DNA of 64,000 bases from Opitutia bacterium (lineage in GTDB: Bacteria; Verrucomicrobiota; Verrucomicrobiia; Opitutales; T3Sed10-336), in NCBI GenBank assembly GCA_003558065.1, contig PWMU01000026.1, positions 21,031 to 85,030 on the forward strand. Direction: 5' to 3'. The notes beneath the pieces are model-generated. The model was not told the origin of the DNA, ran no database searches, and was given only the letters and a program-made list of their open reading frames with translations. Shown in pieces: positions 45,412 through 54,868 of this stretch (position 1 is its first letter; every line of letters begins with the position of its first letter). Both the position numbers and the translations under genes were made by a program.

Positions 45412-46734
45412 ATGTTTGAACGTTTGCCTGGATTCAGGGATTTTTATCCCGAGGAATGCGCTGTTCGTAATCACCTGTTCCGCGCCTGGCGCTCCGCCGC
45501 CCGGCGGTTCGGCTTTTCCGAGTACGACGGGCCCCTCCTTGAGTCCCTGGAGCTTTTCCGGGCGAAGTCCGGAGACGAGATCGTCGAGCAGCTTTTCAGT
45601 TTCACCGACCGCGGCGGCCGGGAAGTGGCCCTCCGGCCCGAGTTGACACCCTCCCTGGCGCGGCTGGCCGGCGCCCGCGCGCAGTCCCTGAAAAAACCGG
45701 TCAAATGGTTCGGGATCGGTGAACAGTTCCGCTACGAGCGCCAGCAGCGGGGACGGTTGCGTTCGTTTTACCAGTTCAACGCCGACATTCTCGGCGAGCC
45801 CGGCCCGGCGGCGGAGATTGAATTGATCGCCCTGCTGATTCACAGTTTCACCAGCTTCGGCCTCGGAGCCGCGGATTTTGCCGTCCGCCTGAGCGACCGG
45901 GACTTGTGGCTGTTCTACCTGAGGGGGATGGGGCTGGACGAGGAGGCCTGTGCCGGTGTCCTGTCGGTGATCGATAAGATGGGCCGGGAGCCGGAGGAGA
46001 AAACGCTCGAAAAGCTCGAGCCGTACTTCGGCGAGGCACGGGCCGATTTCATGGGTAAAATTGCCTCCCTCCGGGACCTCAAGTCCCTTGAGGACATGCG
46101 GGAATTCCTGCTCGCGCACACGACCGACGGTGCCCTGCGCGAGGGCATCGAGCAACGCCTGGCCCAGTGGCGGACGCTCCTCTCCGGGCTCGAGGCCATG
46201 GGGTTGGGCGAGTTTATCCGGATCGATCTGGGCATCGTGCGGGGGCTCGCCTACTATACAGGGTTTGTTTTCGAGGCTTTCGACCGGGCGGGCGAGCTGC
46301 GGGCCCTCGCCGGAGGCGGGCGGTACGATCACCTCATTGAAAAACTTGCCGGCCCCGAAATGGCCGCCGCCGGGTTTGGGATCGGCGATGCGACCCTGTG
46401 GGAGCTGCTGGAATCGAAGAAACTGCTGCCGCGCTATGTCGAGGCCGCCGATCTCTACGCTGTCATCGAGGGCGAAGCCGCGCGCGAGGCCGCTTTCCGC
46501 GATGTACGGGCTCTTCGGGAGGCCGGCTTTCGGGTGGAGTACTCGTTGAAGCCGCTGGCCTTTGGGAAACAATTCAAGTTGGCGGCTTCCAGCGGCGCCC
46601 GCCTGGCACTGATCTACGGATCCGAGGAGATTGCCAACGCCACGGTCAAAGTCCGCAACCTCCAGGACCGGAGCGAAGAAGCCGTGCCTGCCGGCCGCCT
46701 GGCTGCTTTTATCCGGGAATTCTTCAGCGGGTAG
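45412..46734 (+). CDS. hisS: Histidyl-tRNA synthetase, divergent subtype
   Basis: Class II aminoacyl-tRNA synthetase-like protein of 440 residues. It has motif 1 (PGFRDFYPEECAVRN), motif 2 (GEQFRYERQQRGRLRSFYQFNADILG, residues 103-128) and the HisA loop IVRGLAYYTGFVFE (276-288). A C-terminal HGTP anticodon-binding domain (residues about 345-440) favours HisS over HisZ, which lacks it. There are departures: RGLDYYTG reads RGLAYYTG, and motif 3 reads GFGIGDATL (321-329), without the usual Glu-Arg. I believe this form recurs in PVC bacteria, but cannot confirm that here. Its start has no Shine-Dalgarno and lies 12 nt after the HU-like gene. Confidence 0.85.
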   Translation: MFERLPGFRDFYPEECAVRNHLFRAWRSAARRFGFSEYDGPLLESLELFRAKSGDEIVEQLFSFTDRGGREVALRPELTPSLARLAGARAQSLKKPVKWFGIGEQFRYERQQRGRLRSFYQFNADILGEPGPAAEIELIALLIHSFTSFGLGAADFAVRLSDRDLWLFYLRGMGLDEEACAGVLSVIDKMGREPEEKTLEKLEPYFGEARADFMGKIASLRDLKSLEDMREFLLAHTTDGALREGIEQRLAQWRTLLSGLEAMGLGEFIRIDLGIVRGLAYYTGFVFEAFDRAGELRALAGGGRYDHLIEKLAGPEMAAAGFGIGDATLWELLESKKLLPRYVEAADLYAVIEGEAAREAAFRDVRALREAGFRVEYSLKPLAFGKQFKLAASSGARLALIYGSEEIANATVKVRNLQDRSEEAVPAGRLAAFIREFFSG

Positions 46735-46896
46735 CGGGAACGGGCGGACTTCCGCGCATTACTCTCCGCCCCAAGGCCAAACAAGGAAAAACGAAACCCG
46801 GGTTTTGTCGTTCGCGCCCGGGCAGGGCCGGGGATTTCTAGAGTTGCCATATTTCCCTGCTTCTGCAGCACTGGTTTGTTTAACAACCAGACGATT

Positions 46897-48486
46897 ATGA
46901 AAGTACTAGTAGCCGATAAGATTGCACCGAGCGGGGTAGAGTATTTGCGCAAACAGCCGGAAATCGAAGTGGTGGAGGCCTACGGCTCCTCGCCGGAGGA
47001 AATCCTCGAACTTGTCAGGGATGTCGAGGCCGTCATCGTCCGCAGCGAGACGAAGATCACCAGGGAGGTCATGGAGGCGGCCCCATTGCTCAAGGCTGTG
47101 GGCCGCGCCGGCGTCGGGGTGGACAATATTGACGTCGAAGCGGCCACGAACCGGGGCATTATTGTCATGAACACCCCCGGCGGCAACACCGTGGCGACTG
47201 CGGAGTTGACCTTTACCCACCTCCTGTGCGGGGCGCGGCCGGTTCCGCAGGCCTACGCCTCCATGCGTGACGGCAAATGGGACCGCAAGGCGTTTTCGGG
47301 GACCGAGCTCTTCCGCAAGACCCTGGGCATCTGCGGCGTCGGCCGCATCGGCGCCGAGGTCGCGCGCCGGGCGCAGGCCTTTGGAATGAAGGTGTTGGCC
47401 TACGACCCCTACCTCGCGCCCAGCCGGGCGAAGTCGCTGGATGTTGAGCCGGTGGATCTCGACACCCTTGTCCGCCAGTCGGACTACGTGACGGTGCACA
47501 TGCCGAAGACCGAACGGACGGCCAACCTGATCGACGAGGCGGCCTTTGAAAAGATGAAGGACGGGGTGCGCATTTTCAATTGTGCCCGCGGCGGGCTGAT
47601 CAAGGAGTCGGCGCTTCTCGAAGCTCTCAAGTCCGGCAAGGTCGCCGCGGCGGGGCTCGACGTGTATGAAACGGAGCCGCTGCCCGAGGACAGCGGGTTC
47701 CGGAAGCTTTCGAACGTCGTTCTGACCCCGCACCTGGGCGCTTCCACCCGGGAAGCCCAGGAGAACGTCGGGGTCGAAGTCGCCGAGTCGATTCTCGAGG
47801 CGCTTGCCGGCGGGGTCATCATGAACGCGGTGAATATGCCCTCGGTGGACAAGAAGACTCTCCAGGCTCTGGAGCCGTACCTCACTCTCGCCTCCAAGCT
47901 CGGAACCGTGGTGCAGCAGATATCCCCGGAGTCGATCGAAAAACTGAAGGTCACCTACTGGGGCAAGCTGGTCGATCTCGACGCGAACCCGGTGACGCGC
48001 AGTGTCATGTACGGTTACCTGCAACAGATCAGCGGAGAGAACGTCAACCACGTCAACGCCCCGGTCCTGATCAAGAGCCTGGGTATCGAGGTGGATGTGA
48101 CCAAGTCCAATGTTGAGAGCGATTACACCGAGTTGATCCAGTTGGAGGCGACCAACGGCAGCGGCAGGACTTTCAGTGTTTCGGGCACGCTCATCGGCAA
48201 GACCCACATGCCCCGGATCGTCGAGATCAACGGCCGGGACGTCGAAGCGACTCCGGAAGGCACGCTGTTGCTCCTGGAGAACCGGGACGTTCCCGGCATG
48301 GTCGGTACTCTCGGCCAGATCCTGGGACGCGAGAACGTCAACATCGCCGCCATGTCCCTCAGCCGGAATGAAGTCGGAGGACAGGCGCTGACCGTGCTCG
48401 CGCTGGACAGCGAGCCGGGCAGGGAGACGCTGGACGAAATCAGCGCGCATGCTGCCATCAGCAACGTGATGCTGGTGAAGGCGTGA
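46897..48486 (+). CDS. serA: D-3-phosphoglycerate dehydrogenase
   Basis: First enzyme of serine biosynthesis, oxidising 3-phosphoglycerate with NAD. The protein is 529 residues, the long form. The substrate-binding domain begins [17 protein letters not shown]. The NAD domain has [34 protein letters not shown] (Rossmann) and the Arg/Glu/His catalytic set ([34 protein letters not shown]). An intervening ASB domain and a C-terminal ACT domain follow ([21 protein letters not shown]...NIAAMSLSR), which can give serine feedback. ATG 46897 lacks a Shine-Dalgarno sequence. It begins a run of genes ending with thrC. Confidence 0.95.
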   Translation: MKVLVADKIAPSGVEYLRKQPEIEVVEAYGSSPEEILELVRDVEAVIVRSETKITREVMEAAPLLKAVGRAGVGVDNIDVEAATNRGIIVMNTPGGNTVATAELTFTHLLCGARPVPQAYASMRDGKWDRKAFSGTELFRKTLGICGVGRIGAEVARRAQAFGMKVLAYDPYLAPSRAKSLDVEPVDLDTLVRQSDYVTVHMPKTERTANLIDEAAFEKMKDGVRIFNCARGGLIKESALLEALKSGKVAAAGLDVYETEPLPEDSGFRKLSNVVLTPHLGASTREAQENVGVEVAESILEALAGGVIMNAVNMPSVDKKTLQALEPYLTLASKLGTVVQQISPESIEKLKVTYWGKLVDLDANPVTRSVMYGYLQQISGENVNHVNAPVLIKSLGIEVDVTKSNVESDYTELIQLEATNGSGRTFSVSGTLIGKTHMPRIVEINGRDVEATPEGTLLLLENRDVPGMVGTLGQILGRENVNIAAMSLSRNEVGGQALTVLALDSEPGRETLDEISAHAAISNVMLVKA

Positions 48487-48495
48487 GTTTTTTCG

Positions 48496-49161
48496 ATGGA
48501 CGAGCTGTTGCTGATTCCCTCCGCGGCGATCTCCGGGTATCTGGCCGGGTCCATCCCGTTTGCGTACCTGGTGGCGCGCCATTATGGAGTGAACATCCTG
48601 AAGGAGGGAAGCGGGAATCCGGGAGCGACCAACGTCAAGCGCGCCGTGGGCGGGATGCAGGGAAACGCGGTCTTTGTGCTGGATTTTCTCAAGGGGTTCC
48701 TGGCCGCTGTTTGGCCCTGGTTCGCCGCGGGAGACGAGCAAACGGCGCTGGCAGCGGCGATTGTCGCCCTCGCGGCCGCGATTCTGGGGCACAGCTTTCC
48801 GGTTTTCCTGAAATTTCGCGGCGGCAAGGGGGTGGCCACCACGATGGGCGGGTTGGCGGCGATTATGCCCTTGGTCGTGATGATCGGTATGGCTGTCTGG
48901 CTGGTCGCCTTTTACCTGTCCCGCTACGTATCCCTCGCCTCGCTGTGCTTCGCGCTCAGCTTGCCGATTTCCGTTGTTATGCTTTCAGAGGTGCCGGATA
49001 ATCTTTTGTTTTACTTCAGTCTCGCAGTGACCGCACTCATTTTTTATCGCCATCGAACCAATATTCGGAATCTGTTGAAAGGTACCGAACTGCGCTTCGA
49101 GCGGACGGGAGGCAAGGGGAAGGAAACGACGCGAGGTGACGGAGGGGGCTCCGGCCGGTAA
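48496..49161 (+). CDS. plsY: Glycerol-3-phosphate acyltransferase PlsY
   Basis: Inner-membrane acyltransferase that uses acyl-phosphate to make lysophosphatidate, the first step of phospholipid synthesis. The protein (221 residues) has five to seven hydrophobic helices and the three PlsY loops: AGSIPFAYLVAR, SGNPGATNVKRAVG and GHSFPVFLKFRGGKGVAT. A Gly/Arg-rich tail ends it (RTGGKGKETTRGDGGG). It sits 9 nt after serA and 5 nt before hom, so it is cotranscribed with amino-acid genes, an unusual mix. Confidence 0.94.
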   Translation: MDELLLIPSAAISGYLAGSIPFAYLVARHYGVNILKEGSGNPGATNVKRAVGGMQGNAVFVLDFLKGFLAAVWPWFAAGDEQTALAAAIVALAAAILGHSFPVFLKFRGGKGVATTMGGLAAIMPLVVMIGMAVWLVAFYLSRYVSLASLCFALSLPISVVMLSEVPDNLLFYFSLAVTALIFYRHRTNIRNLLKGTELRFERTGGKGKETTRGDGGGSGR

Positions 49162-49166
49162 CCCCG

Positions 49167-50522
49167 ATGTACTCGCCAGAAAAAATCCAGATGGGTGACG
49201 TTAAGTTAATAAAGATAGGAATCTGCGGCCTGGGTGTTGTCGGGCAGGGAGTCTGGAAGCATCTGCAGCGCAACCGGAAGCTGCTCGAGGCCCGGCTGGG
49301 AGTCAAGCTGGAGCTGGCCCGCGCGGCGGTTCGCAGGCTGGATAAAACCCGGTCCGTGAAAATCCCCGCCGATCGGCTCACCGACGATGTTATGGCGCTC
49401 GCACGGGATCCGGAGCTGGGTATCGTCTGTGAATTGATGGGCGGCACCCGGGAGGCGCGGGACTTTACCCTGGCCGCCCTCGAAAGCGGCAAAGTCGTTG
49501 TGAGCGCCAACAAGGCCCTCCTTTGCGAGCACGGCCAGGAAGTGTTCGAAGCGGCCCGGCGCGGCGGGGGGCACTTCTTCTTCGAAGCCAGTGTCGGGGG
49601 CGGCATTCCCATAATCAAGGCTCTGCGGGAGGGCCTGGTCGCGAACCGCTTCAAGCTGATTTACGGCGTGCTCAACGGCACCTGTAATTACATTCTGACG
49701 CGGATGGAAGCGGAGGGGCTGTCATTCGAGGAACTCCTGAAGCAGGCCCGCAAACTCGGGTACATGGAGGCGGATGAATCCCTCGATCTCGACGGTGTCG
49801 ACACCGCCCACAAGGCCGCCATTCTCGGGTTTCTAGCCCACGGCCGGTGGGTCGCCCTGGATGAAATGCTGGTCGAGGGGATCCGCCGGGTGAGCCAGGA
49901 GGATATCCGCCAGGCGGCGGCACTCGGCTACAGCATCAAGCTTCTGGCCGTGATCACCCGTGATTTCGAAACCGACCGGATGTTCACGCGGGTGCATCCG
50001 GCCCTGATCCCGCGCAGTCGCGTGCTGGCGAATCTCACCGGCGCCTACAATGGCATTACGCTTTCAGGCGACATCGTGGGAGCCACCTCGTACATCGGCC
50101 GGGGGGCGGGCCAGGACGCCACCTCCAGCGCGGTCATCAGCGACATTGCCGACGCCGCCCTCGTCATCAAGGGCTCGCACAAGCTGCTCCTGCCCGACGA
50201 GGCAATCCGCATTCACGAGGAATCGTCGCGCCCCTGCGGCATCCTTCCTCTCGAAGAGGTCGATTCCCTTTACTACCTGCGGCTGACAGTGAAGGACGAG
50301 CCGGGAGTGCTCGCACGGGTGGCCACGGTCATGGCGGAGAACCGCGTCAGCATTGCCAGCGTGCTTCAGCGTGAAATCACCGCGGCAAAGGGTGCTTCCC
50401 TCATATTGACAACTCACCGCAGCAACGAAAAAGATATCCGCAACGCCGTACGGGAGCTGGGGGCGCTGGACAGTGCGATGGAGGAACCTTTCCTGATGCG
50501 CATTGCGGATTTTGAAGAATAG
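49167..50522 (+). CDS. hom: Homoserine dehydrogenase
   Basis: Reduces aspartate semialdehyde to homoserine on the way to threonine and methionine, 451 residues. The Rossmann start is IKIGICGLGVVGQGVWKHL. The catalytic domain has ANKALLCEHGQEVF, GGGIPIIKALREGL, GVLNGTCNYILTRM and DLDGVDTAHKAAIL, the last holding the conserved Asp and Lys. A C-terminal ACT domain (YLRLTVKDEPGVLARVATVMAE) suggests feedback control. The start is either ATG 49167 or ATG 49191, with neither having a clear ribosome-binding site. It begins 5 nt after plsY. Confidence 0.95.
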   Translation: MYSPEKIQMGDVKLIKIGICGLGVVGQGVWKHLQRNRKLLEARLGVKLELARAAVRRLDKTRSVKIPADRLTDDVMALARDPELGIVCELMGGTREARDFTLAALESGKVVVSANKALLCEHGQEVFEAARRGGGHFFFEASVGGGIPIIKALREGLVANRFKLIYGVLNGTCNYILTRMEAEGLSFEELLKQARKLGYMEADESLDLDGVDTAHKAAILGFLAHGRWVALDEMLVEGIRRVSQEDIRQAAALGYSIKLLAVITRDFETDRMFTRVHPALIPRSRVLANLTGAYNGITLSGDIVGATSYIGRGAGQDATSSAVISDIADAALVIKGSHKLLLPDEAIRIHEESSRPCGILPLEEVDSLYYLRLTVKDEPGVLARVATVMAENRVSIASVLQREITAAKGASLILTTHRSNEKDIRNAVRELGALDSAMEEPFLMRIADFEE

Positions 50523-50565
50523 CCGGTCCTGGGCTCAGATGAACCGAAGGCTGGATTTTTAACGA

Positions 50566-51798
50566 ATGGCTAGAATCGTCCAGAAATATGGAGGGACTTC
50601 GGTGGCCGATGTGGAGCGAATCCGCTGCGTCGCCGCCCGGGTCAAGAAATGCCACGACGCAGGCAACGACGTCGTCGTGGTGGTTTCCGCCCGTTCCGGC
50701 GTCACCAACGAGTTGATCGGCAAGGCCCGCTACCTGAATCCCGCCCCGAACGACCGGGAGATGGATATGCTCCTGGCGGTCGGAGAGCAGGAGACCATCG
50801 CGCTGACAGCGATGGCGATCCACGCGATGGGGACGCCGGCCGTTTCCCGAACCGGAGCGCAGGCTGGCATTCTCACGGACCCCGCCCATACCCGCGCGCG
50901 CATCGTCAGTATCAACGCGGACAACATCGAAGCCGCCCTTCGGGACCGCAACGTCGTCATCGTCGCCGGTTTCCAGGGAGTCAATGCCGAGGGCCAGATC
51001 ACCACTCTGGGGCGCGGCGGTTCCGATCTGAGCGCCATCGCCGTGGCCAGCGCGGTCAAGGCCGATCTCTGCCAGATTTTCACCGATGTCGACGGCGTTT
51101 ACACCGCCGACCCGCGTGTCGTTCCGGACGCCCGGAAGATTCCCGAGGTCAGCTACGACGAGATGCTTGAACTGGCCAGTATGGGATCCAAGGTTATGCA
51201 GGCGCGGGCGGTCGAGTTCGCCAAGAAATTCGGCGTCGTTTTTGAAGTCCGTTCCAGTTTCAACGAAAACCCGGGAACTATCGTGAAAGAAGAAATCGCT
51301 TCCATGGAAGACGTCGTTGTGCGCGGCGTCGCCGTCGACAAGAACCAGGTGAAAGTTACCGTCAGCAACATCTCCGACCAGCCCGGAACCGCGTCGCGCG
51401 TTTTCCAGGCACTGGCGGAGGCGGAGGTGAACGTCGACATGATCGTGCAGAACGTGGGCCGGGGCGGCCGCGCCAACCTGACCTTCACGGTTCCCCGCGA
51501 TGAGGCCGGGCGCGCTAAGAAGGCCGTCGAAACCGCGCTCGCCACCATCGGCGGCGGCAGTGTCGACGTGACCAATGAGGTCGCGAAACTGTCCGTTGTG
51601 GGCGTCGGAATGCGGACTCATTCCGGGGTCGCGTCCACTTTGTTCACCTCGCTGGCGGAGAAGAACGTCAATATCCAGTTGATCAGCACCTCGGAGATCA
51701 AGATTTCGGTGGCGATCGACCTCGACCGGGCTGACGAAGCCGTCCGCGCCGTCCATGAGGCCTTCGGCCTCGGGTCGGGGGAAGGGGACCGGCCGTAG
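50566..51798 (+). CDS. lysC: Aspartate kinase
   Basis: First enzyme of the aspartate pathway (Lys, Thr, Met), 410 residues. Catalytic motifs are IVQKYGGTSVADVERI, VVVVSARSGVTNELI, TTLGRGGSDLSAIAVA and CQIFTDVDGVYTADPRVV. Two ACT domains lie in the last about 150 residues (VRGVAVDKNQVKVTVSNISDQPGTASRVFQAL and LSVVGVGMRTHSGVASTLF), giving allosteric control. Length fits the monofunctional alpha form. ATG 50566 follows hom by 43 nt, without a Shine-Dalgarno sequence. The hom-lysC-thrC order groups threonine biosynthesis. Confidence 0.95.
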   Translation: MARIVQKYGGTSVADVERIRCVAARVKKCHDAGNDVVVVVSARSGVTNELIGKARYLNPAPNDREMDMLLAVGEQETIALTAMAIHAMGTPAVSRTGAQAGILTDPAHTRARIVSINADNIEAALRDRNVVIVAGFQGVNAEGQITTLGRGGSDLSAIAVASAVKADLCQIFTDVDGVYTADPRVVPDARKIPEVSYDEMLELASMGSKVMQARAVEFAKKFGVVFEVRSSFNENPGTIVKEEIASMEDVVVRGVAVDKNQVKVTVSNISDQPGTASRVFQALAEAEVNVDMIVQNVGRGGRANLTFTVPRDEAGRAKKAVETALATIGGGSVDVTNEVAKLSVVGVGMRTHSGVASTLFTSLAEKNVNIQLISTSEIKISVAIDLDRADEAVRAVHEAFGLGSGEGDRP

Positions 51799-51810
51799 TC
51801 CGGCGGCTGA

Positions 51811-51846
51811 CCGCCCGCAGCGAATTTGCGTTAAGGTTTCGGGCGG
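51811..51846 (+). promoter_or_regulatory. Hairpin between lysC and thrC
   Basis: CCGCCCG (51811-51817) pairs with CGGGCGG (51840-51846), closing a 22-nt loop. It lies 12 nt after the lysC stop and 58 nt before the thrC start. There is no U tract and no leader peptide rich in Thr or Ile codons, so attenuation is not supported. It may instead be an mRNA-processing or stabilising hairpin. Confidence 0.35.
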
Positions 51847-51904
51847 CACCTCCATACGACCGTCCCTGTCATTTCGCATCTATCAATAAGCGCCGGCAAA
51901 AATC

Positions 51905-53269
51905 ATGCGTTACATCAGTACCAGAGGGCGGACCGGGCCCCATGGCTTTTCGCAGGCGGTGGCGGCAGGCCTGGCTGCGGATGGCGGGCTCTTTCTCCCC
52001 GAGTCCCTTCCGGATCTCGGGTCCGCACTCGGAAAATGGGAGACCCTTGGGTATCCGGACCTGTGTTACGAGTTCTTCCGGTTCTTCGCCACCGACATTG
52101 AGGCGGCAAGGCTGCGGGAGATTGTCGATGCTTCTTATCGCCGCTTCGACCATCCGGATGTCGCTCCGCTGGTGCGGTTGGACGACGACCTGTTCATCCT
52201 GGAACTTTTTCACGGCCCCACCCTCGCGTTCAAGGATTTCGCTCTCCAGCTTCTGGGCAACCTGTACGCGGAGCAGATCGCGACCAGCGGCAGAGGGATC
52301 AACGTCCTAGGGGCCACCTCGGGCGACACCGGCGCGGCCGCGATCCACGGACTCCTCGGCAAGGAGGGTGTCTCGGTGTTTGTGCTTTATCCGGACGGGC
52401 GCGTCTCGCCCCTCCAGGAGCGGCAGATGGTGTGCACCGGGGCGGACAACGTCTTCCCCCTGGCGATCCAGGGCAGTTTCGACGACGCTCAGGCGGCCCT
52501 CAAGGAGGTTTTCGCCGAGAGCGAATTCAAGGCCGAGTACCGGGTTTCGGCGGTCAACTCCATCAACCTCGCCCGCGTGCTGGCGCAGTGCGTGTACTAC
52601 CTGTACGCTTGGTTCCGGCTCCCTGAAAGCAAGCGGGAACGGTGCGAGTTTGTGGTGCCGACCGGCAACTTCGGCAATGTCCTGGCGGGGTGGCTGTTGC
52701 GCGGGATGGGGGTTCCCGTCCCGGGCTTCAGGATCGCCACCAACCAGAACGACATCCTCTGCCGGCTTTTCAATACCGGGGAATACCGGGTCGGGGACGT
52801 GACCCCGAGCCTGGCGCCGTCGATGGATATCCAGGTGGCCTCGAATTTCGAGCGGTTTCTTTATTATTCGGTCGGGCGGGACGGGGAAAAGGTCCGCCGG
52901 ATCATGGGGGAGCTCAAAGAGAAGGGGGAGTACCGGTTTGAGGATTTCGACCGGAACGTGTTTTCGGCCTCCAGTATGACCGATGCGGAGATTCCACAGG
53001 CGATCCGGTCGGTGTATGGGGAGTATGAATACGTGATCGACCCGCACACCGCGTGCGCCTTCAAGGCCCTTGACCCCCGACGGACCTCCGTGGTCCTCGC
53101 GACGGCCAGCCCCGCGAAGTTTCCCGAAACCATCGCCCGTGCGATCGGTTTTGAGCCCCGGCATGAGAGTCTGGAGGCCCTGAAATCGCGCCCGCTGGTC
53201 AAATACCCGATCAAGGGCCGGAAGGCGGAGATCATGGAGTTCATCCGCGCCCACGCCGCGGGTGATTGA
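51905..53269 (+). CDS. thrC: Threonine synthase
   Basis: PLP enzyme that converts O-phosphohomoserine to threonine, 454 residues, of the longer bacterial/fungal type. The N-terminus MRYISTRG...FSQAVAAGLAADGGLFLPE is characteristic. The PLP Lys is in GPTLAFKDFALQLLG (Lys110). ATSGDTGAAAIHG is the phosphate-cup loop, and FVVPTGNFGNVLAGWLL and QVASNFERFLYYSVG follow. It closes the serA-to-thrC run. The start is preceded by an AT-rich stretch without a Shine-Dalgarno sequence. Confidence 0.95.
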   Translation: MRYISTRGRTGPHGFSQAVAAGLAADGGLFLPESLPDLGSALGKWETLGYPDLCYEFFRFFATDIEAARLREIVDASYRRFDHPDVAPLVRLDDDLFILELFHGPTLAFKDFALQLLGNLYAEQIATSGRGINVLGATSGDTGAAAIHGLLGKEGVSVFVLYPDGRVSPLQERQMVCTGADNVFPLAIQGSFDDAQAALKEVFAESEFKAEYRVSAVNSINLARVLAQCVYYLYAWFRLPESKRERCEFVVPTGNFGNVLAGWLLRGMGVPVPGFRIATNQNDILCRLFNTGEYRVGDVTPSLAPSMDIQVASNFERFLYYSVGRDGEKVRRIMGELKEKGEYRFEDFDRNVFSASSMTDAEIPQAIRSVYGEYEYVIDPHTACAFKALDPRRTSVVLATASPAKFPETIARAIGFEPRHESLEALKSRPLVKYPIKGRKAEIMEFIRAHAAGD

Positions 53270-53344
53270 CCGGCACGGCCGCAGCGATTGACGGTTTCTC
53301 CGGGCTTGCTGTCGGGGTTATTCCGTCCCATGTTGGGCGGCGAA

Positions 53345-53722
53345 ATGAGCCGTCTGGAAGAGCATCTCAAGCGCATTGCGGACCGCGAGGTCGAGCGCGC
53401 GATCGGGTCGCTGCCCGAGGAAGTGCAGCGCGAGGCACAGACCGTGCCGGTCGTCTTCGAAATGCGCCCCACCGACGACATGCTTGGTCCGGATATCGAC
53501 GAAAACATCCTCGGGCTCTTCGTCGGCGAACCTCTGGCCGACCGGGGCGCCACGCTCGATCCTTTGCCCGCCCAAATCCTTCTCTTCCTTGAAAATCTCT
53601 GGGATTTCGTCGAAGCTGATAAAGCCCTCTTTCGGGAGGAAGTTCGGATCACCTACCTTCACGAGCTCGGGCACTATTTTGGTTGGGACGAAGACGACCT
53701 GGCCCAGCGAGACATCGATTGA
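53345..53722 (+). CDS. Minimal zincin-like metallopeptidase
   Basis: Protein of 125 residues of the small zincin family (PF06262-like). The zinc motif YLHELGHYFGWDEDDL (HExxH plus a downstream Glu) sits near the C-terminus, as in this family. PVVFEMRPTDDMLG and LGLFVGEPL are in the usual positions. These proteins are about 120-140 residues and are found next to varied housekeeping genes; their substrates are unknown. ATG 53345 is chosen because the family starts just before the helical EEHLKRIADREVERAI; an upstream in-frame ATG at 53288 would add residues from the thrC spacer. Confidence 0.85.
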   Translation: MSRLEEHLKRIADREVERAIGSLPEEVQREAQTVPVVFEMRPTDDMLGPDIDENILGLFVGEPLADRGATLDPLPAQILLFLENLWDFVEADKALFREEVRITYLHELGHYFGWDEDDLAQRDID

Positions 53723-53732
53723 CTGAGCGATC

Positions 53733-53993
53733 ATGACCCCCCGCCGCAAAGGATTTGTGCTGATCAACAGTTCGCCCGGCATGTACATCATTCATGACGA
53801 GCAGAAGAATGAGTTTGATCAACTGCGCTCCGAAGGCTGGCGCATCGCCCGGATTCGGCCCATCTGCAGCAGCCTGAGGATGAAGCTGAAGCATTTTCCT
53901 CCGGAACTCCTCCGCCACCGCGCCTACTCGTATTCTTTTTGTCTGTTGGAAAAGCCCTCGGAGGAGGGGCGGCAGGCAGGGAGGAATTCCTGA
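53733..53993 (+). CDS. Hypothetical protein
   Basis: Small ORF of 86 residues with no recognised domain. Its composition is balanced (GFVLINSSPGMYIIHDEQKNEFDQLRSEGWRIARI), unlike typical shadow frames in high-GC DNA, and it starts 10 nt after the metallopeptidase stop, suggesting cotranscription. The tail is basic. Function is unknown, and it could be non-coding. Confidence 0.45.
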   Translation: MTPRRKGFVLINSSPGMYIIHDEQKNEFDQLRSEGWRIARIRPICSSLRMKLKHFPPELLRHRAYSYSFCLLEKPSEEGRQAGRNS

Positions 53994-54095
53994 GTTTCCG
54001 GGGAGCGGTACGCAAGGGCCCCAGGTCGGCGCCGGGCGGGAACGGGATGGAACCGGACTTGCGTGCTCCGCCGAAGGTCACGAAAATACGGACCG

Positions 54096-54689
54096 ATGAG
54101 CCGGGCCGATTCAGAATTCCTTGCCGAGCCTCCCGCCGGGAGCAAGATCGTTTTTAAGCGGAACGAGGGCGTTCACGGAACCTTTTTCATCGCGCGTGGG
54201 GGACGCTCCCTGCCGGATCTGATCGGAATCGCGGTGGCCGTGTGCTGGATCGCTCTGGTGGCCTGGGCCTCCTGGAACGCGGTGCAGGCCGGCGGGTGGC
54301 TTGTGCTCGTGTGCGCGCCGTTCTGGATGGTGGGGGTAGTGGTCGTCCACCAGATCCTGCGGTCGGTGACCGAGGAACAGAAGATAGTCCTGCACCCCGA
54401 CCACCTCGAAATTGTCAAGAACAGCGCCGTCGGCACTACGCGGGAAGCGATTGGCTACGGGGATGTTGAGGACGTGGGGATGGAGAAGGACATCCCCCTG
54501 AATCCGACCGCCACCTTCCGGTTTATGAATCGCACTCGGAAGGACGGCGCGGTCAAGCGTGCCGTTCCCAGACTGGTCATCCGTTACCGTGCCCGGAAGG
54601 TCTTCGTCGCCGAGCACGTATCCGAGAGCGAGATGGAATGGTTGAGTGCGGCTCTCGGCCAGGCGTTGCAAAAGCGGGGTCGATCATGA
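54096..54689 (+). CDS. Hypothetical membrane protein with two transmembrane helices
   Basis: Protein of 197 residues. A hydrophilic N-terminus is followed by two adjacent hydrophobic segments (LIGIAVAVCWIALVAWASW and WLVLVCAPFWMVGVVVVH), then a cytoplasmic beta-rich domain (KIVLHPDHLEIVKNSAVGTTREAIGYGDVEDVGM...LVIRYRARKVFVAEHVSE). This resembles PH-like membrane proteins in general layout, but I do not recognise a family. ATG 54096 has GGACCG upstream; an in-frame ATG at 54063 is possible. Confidence 0.6.
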   Translation: MSRADSEFLAEPPAGSKIVFKRNEGVHGTFFIARGGRSLPDLIGIAVAVCWIALVAWASWNAVQAGGWLVLVCAPFWMVGVVVVHQILRSVTEEQKIVLHPDHLEIVKNSAVGTTREAIGYGDVEDVGMEKDIPLNPTATFRFMNRTRKDGAVKRAVPRLVIRYRARKVFVAEHVSESEMEWLSAALGQALQKRGRS

Positions 54690-54868
54690 CCGGATGGCCC
54701 GTGTCCATAAAACCTGAAGACTGAAAGACCGCGGGCGATCGCCGTACCGCGGCCGGTCGTGCCCGTGGCTGTGCTCCTGGAAATCAACCCCCGGTTTTTT
54801 TACAGTACGGTCCGAAACTGCTTGAAAAAGCTGTCCCCTGCCCATCTTCTGCCTCAAACCAAACTATT

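Noticed and set aside
46906..48792. 628-codon minus-strand frame over serA and plsY
   Set aside because: Both plus-strand genes are complete enzymes with catalytic motifs; the antisense product matches nothing and crosses gene borders.
54690..54868. Intrinsic terminator at the T7 run near 54796
   Set aside because: A CCCCCGG precedes the T run, but no complementary left arm was found upstream.
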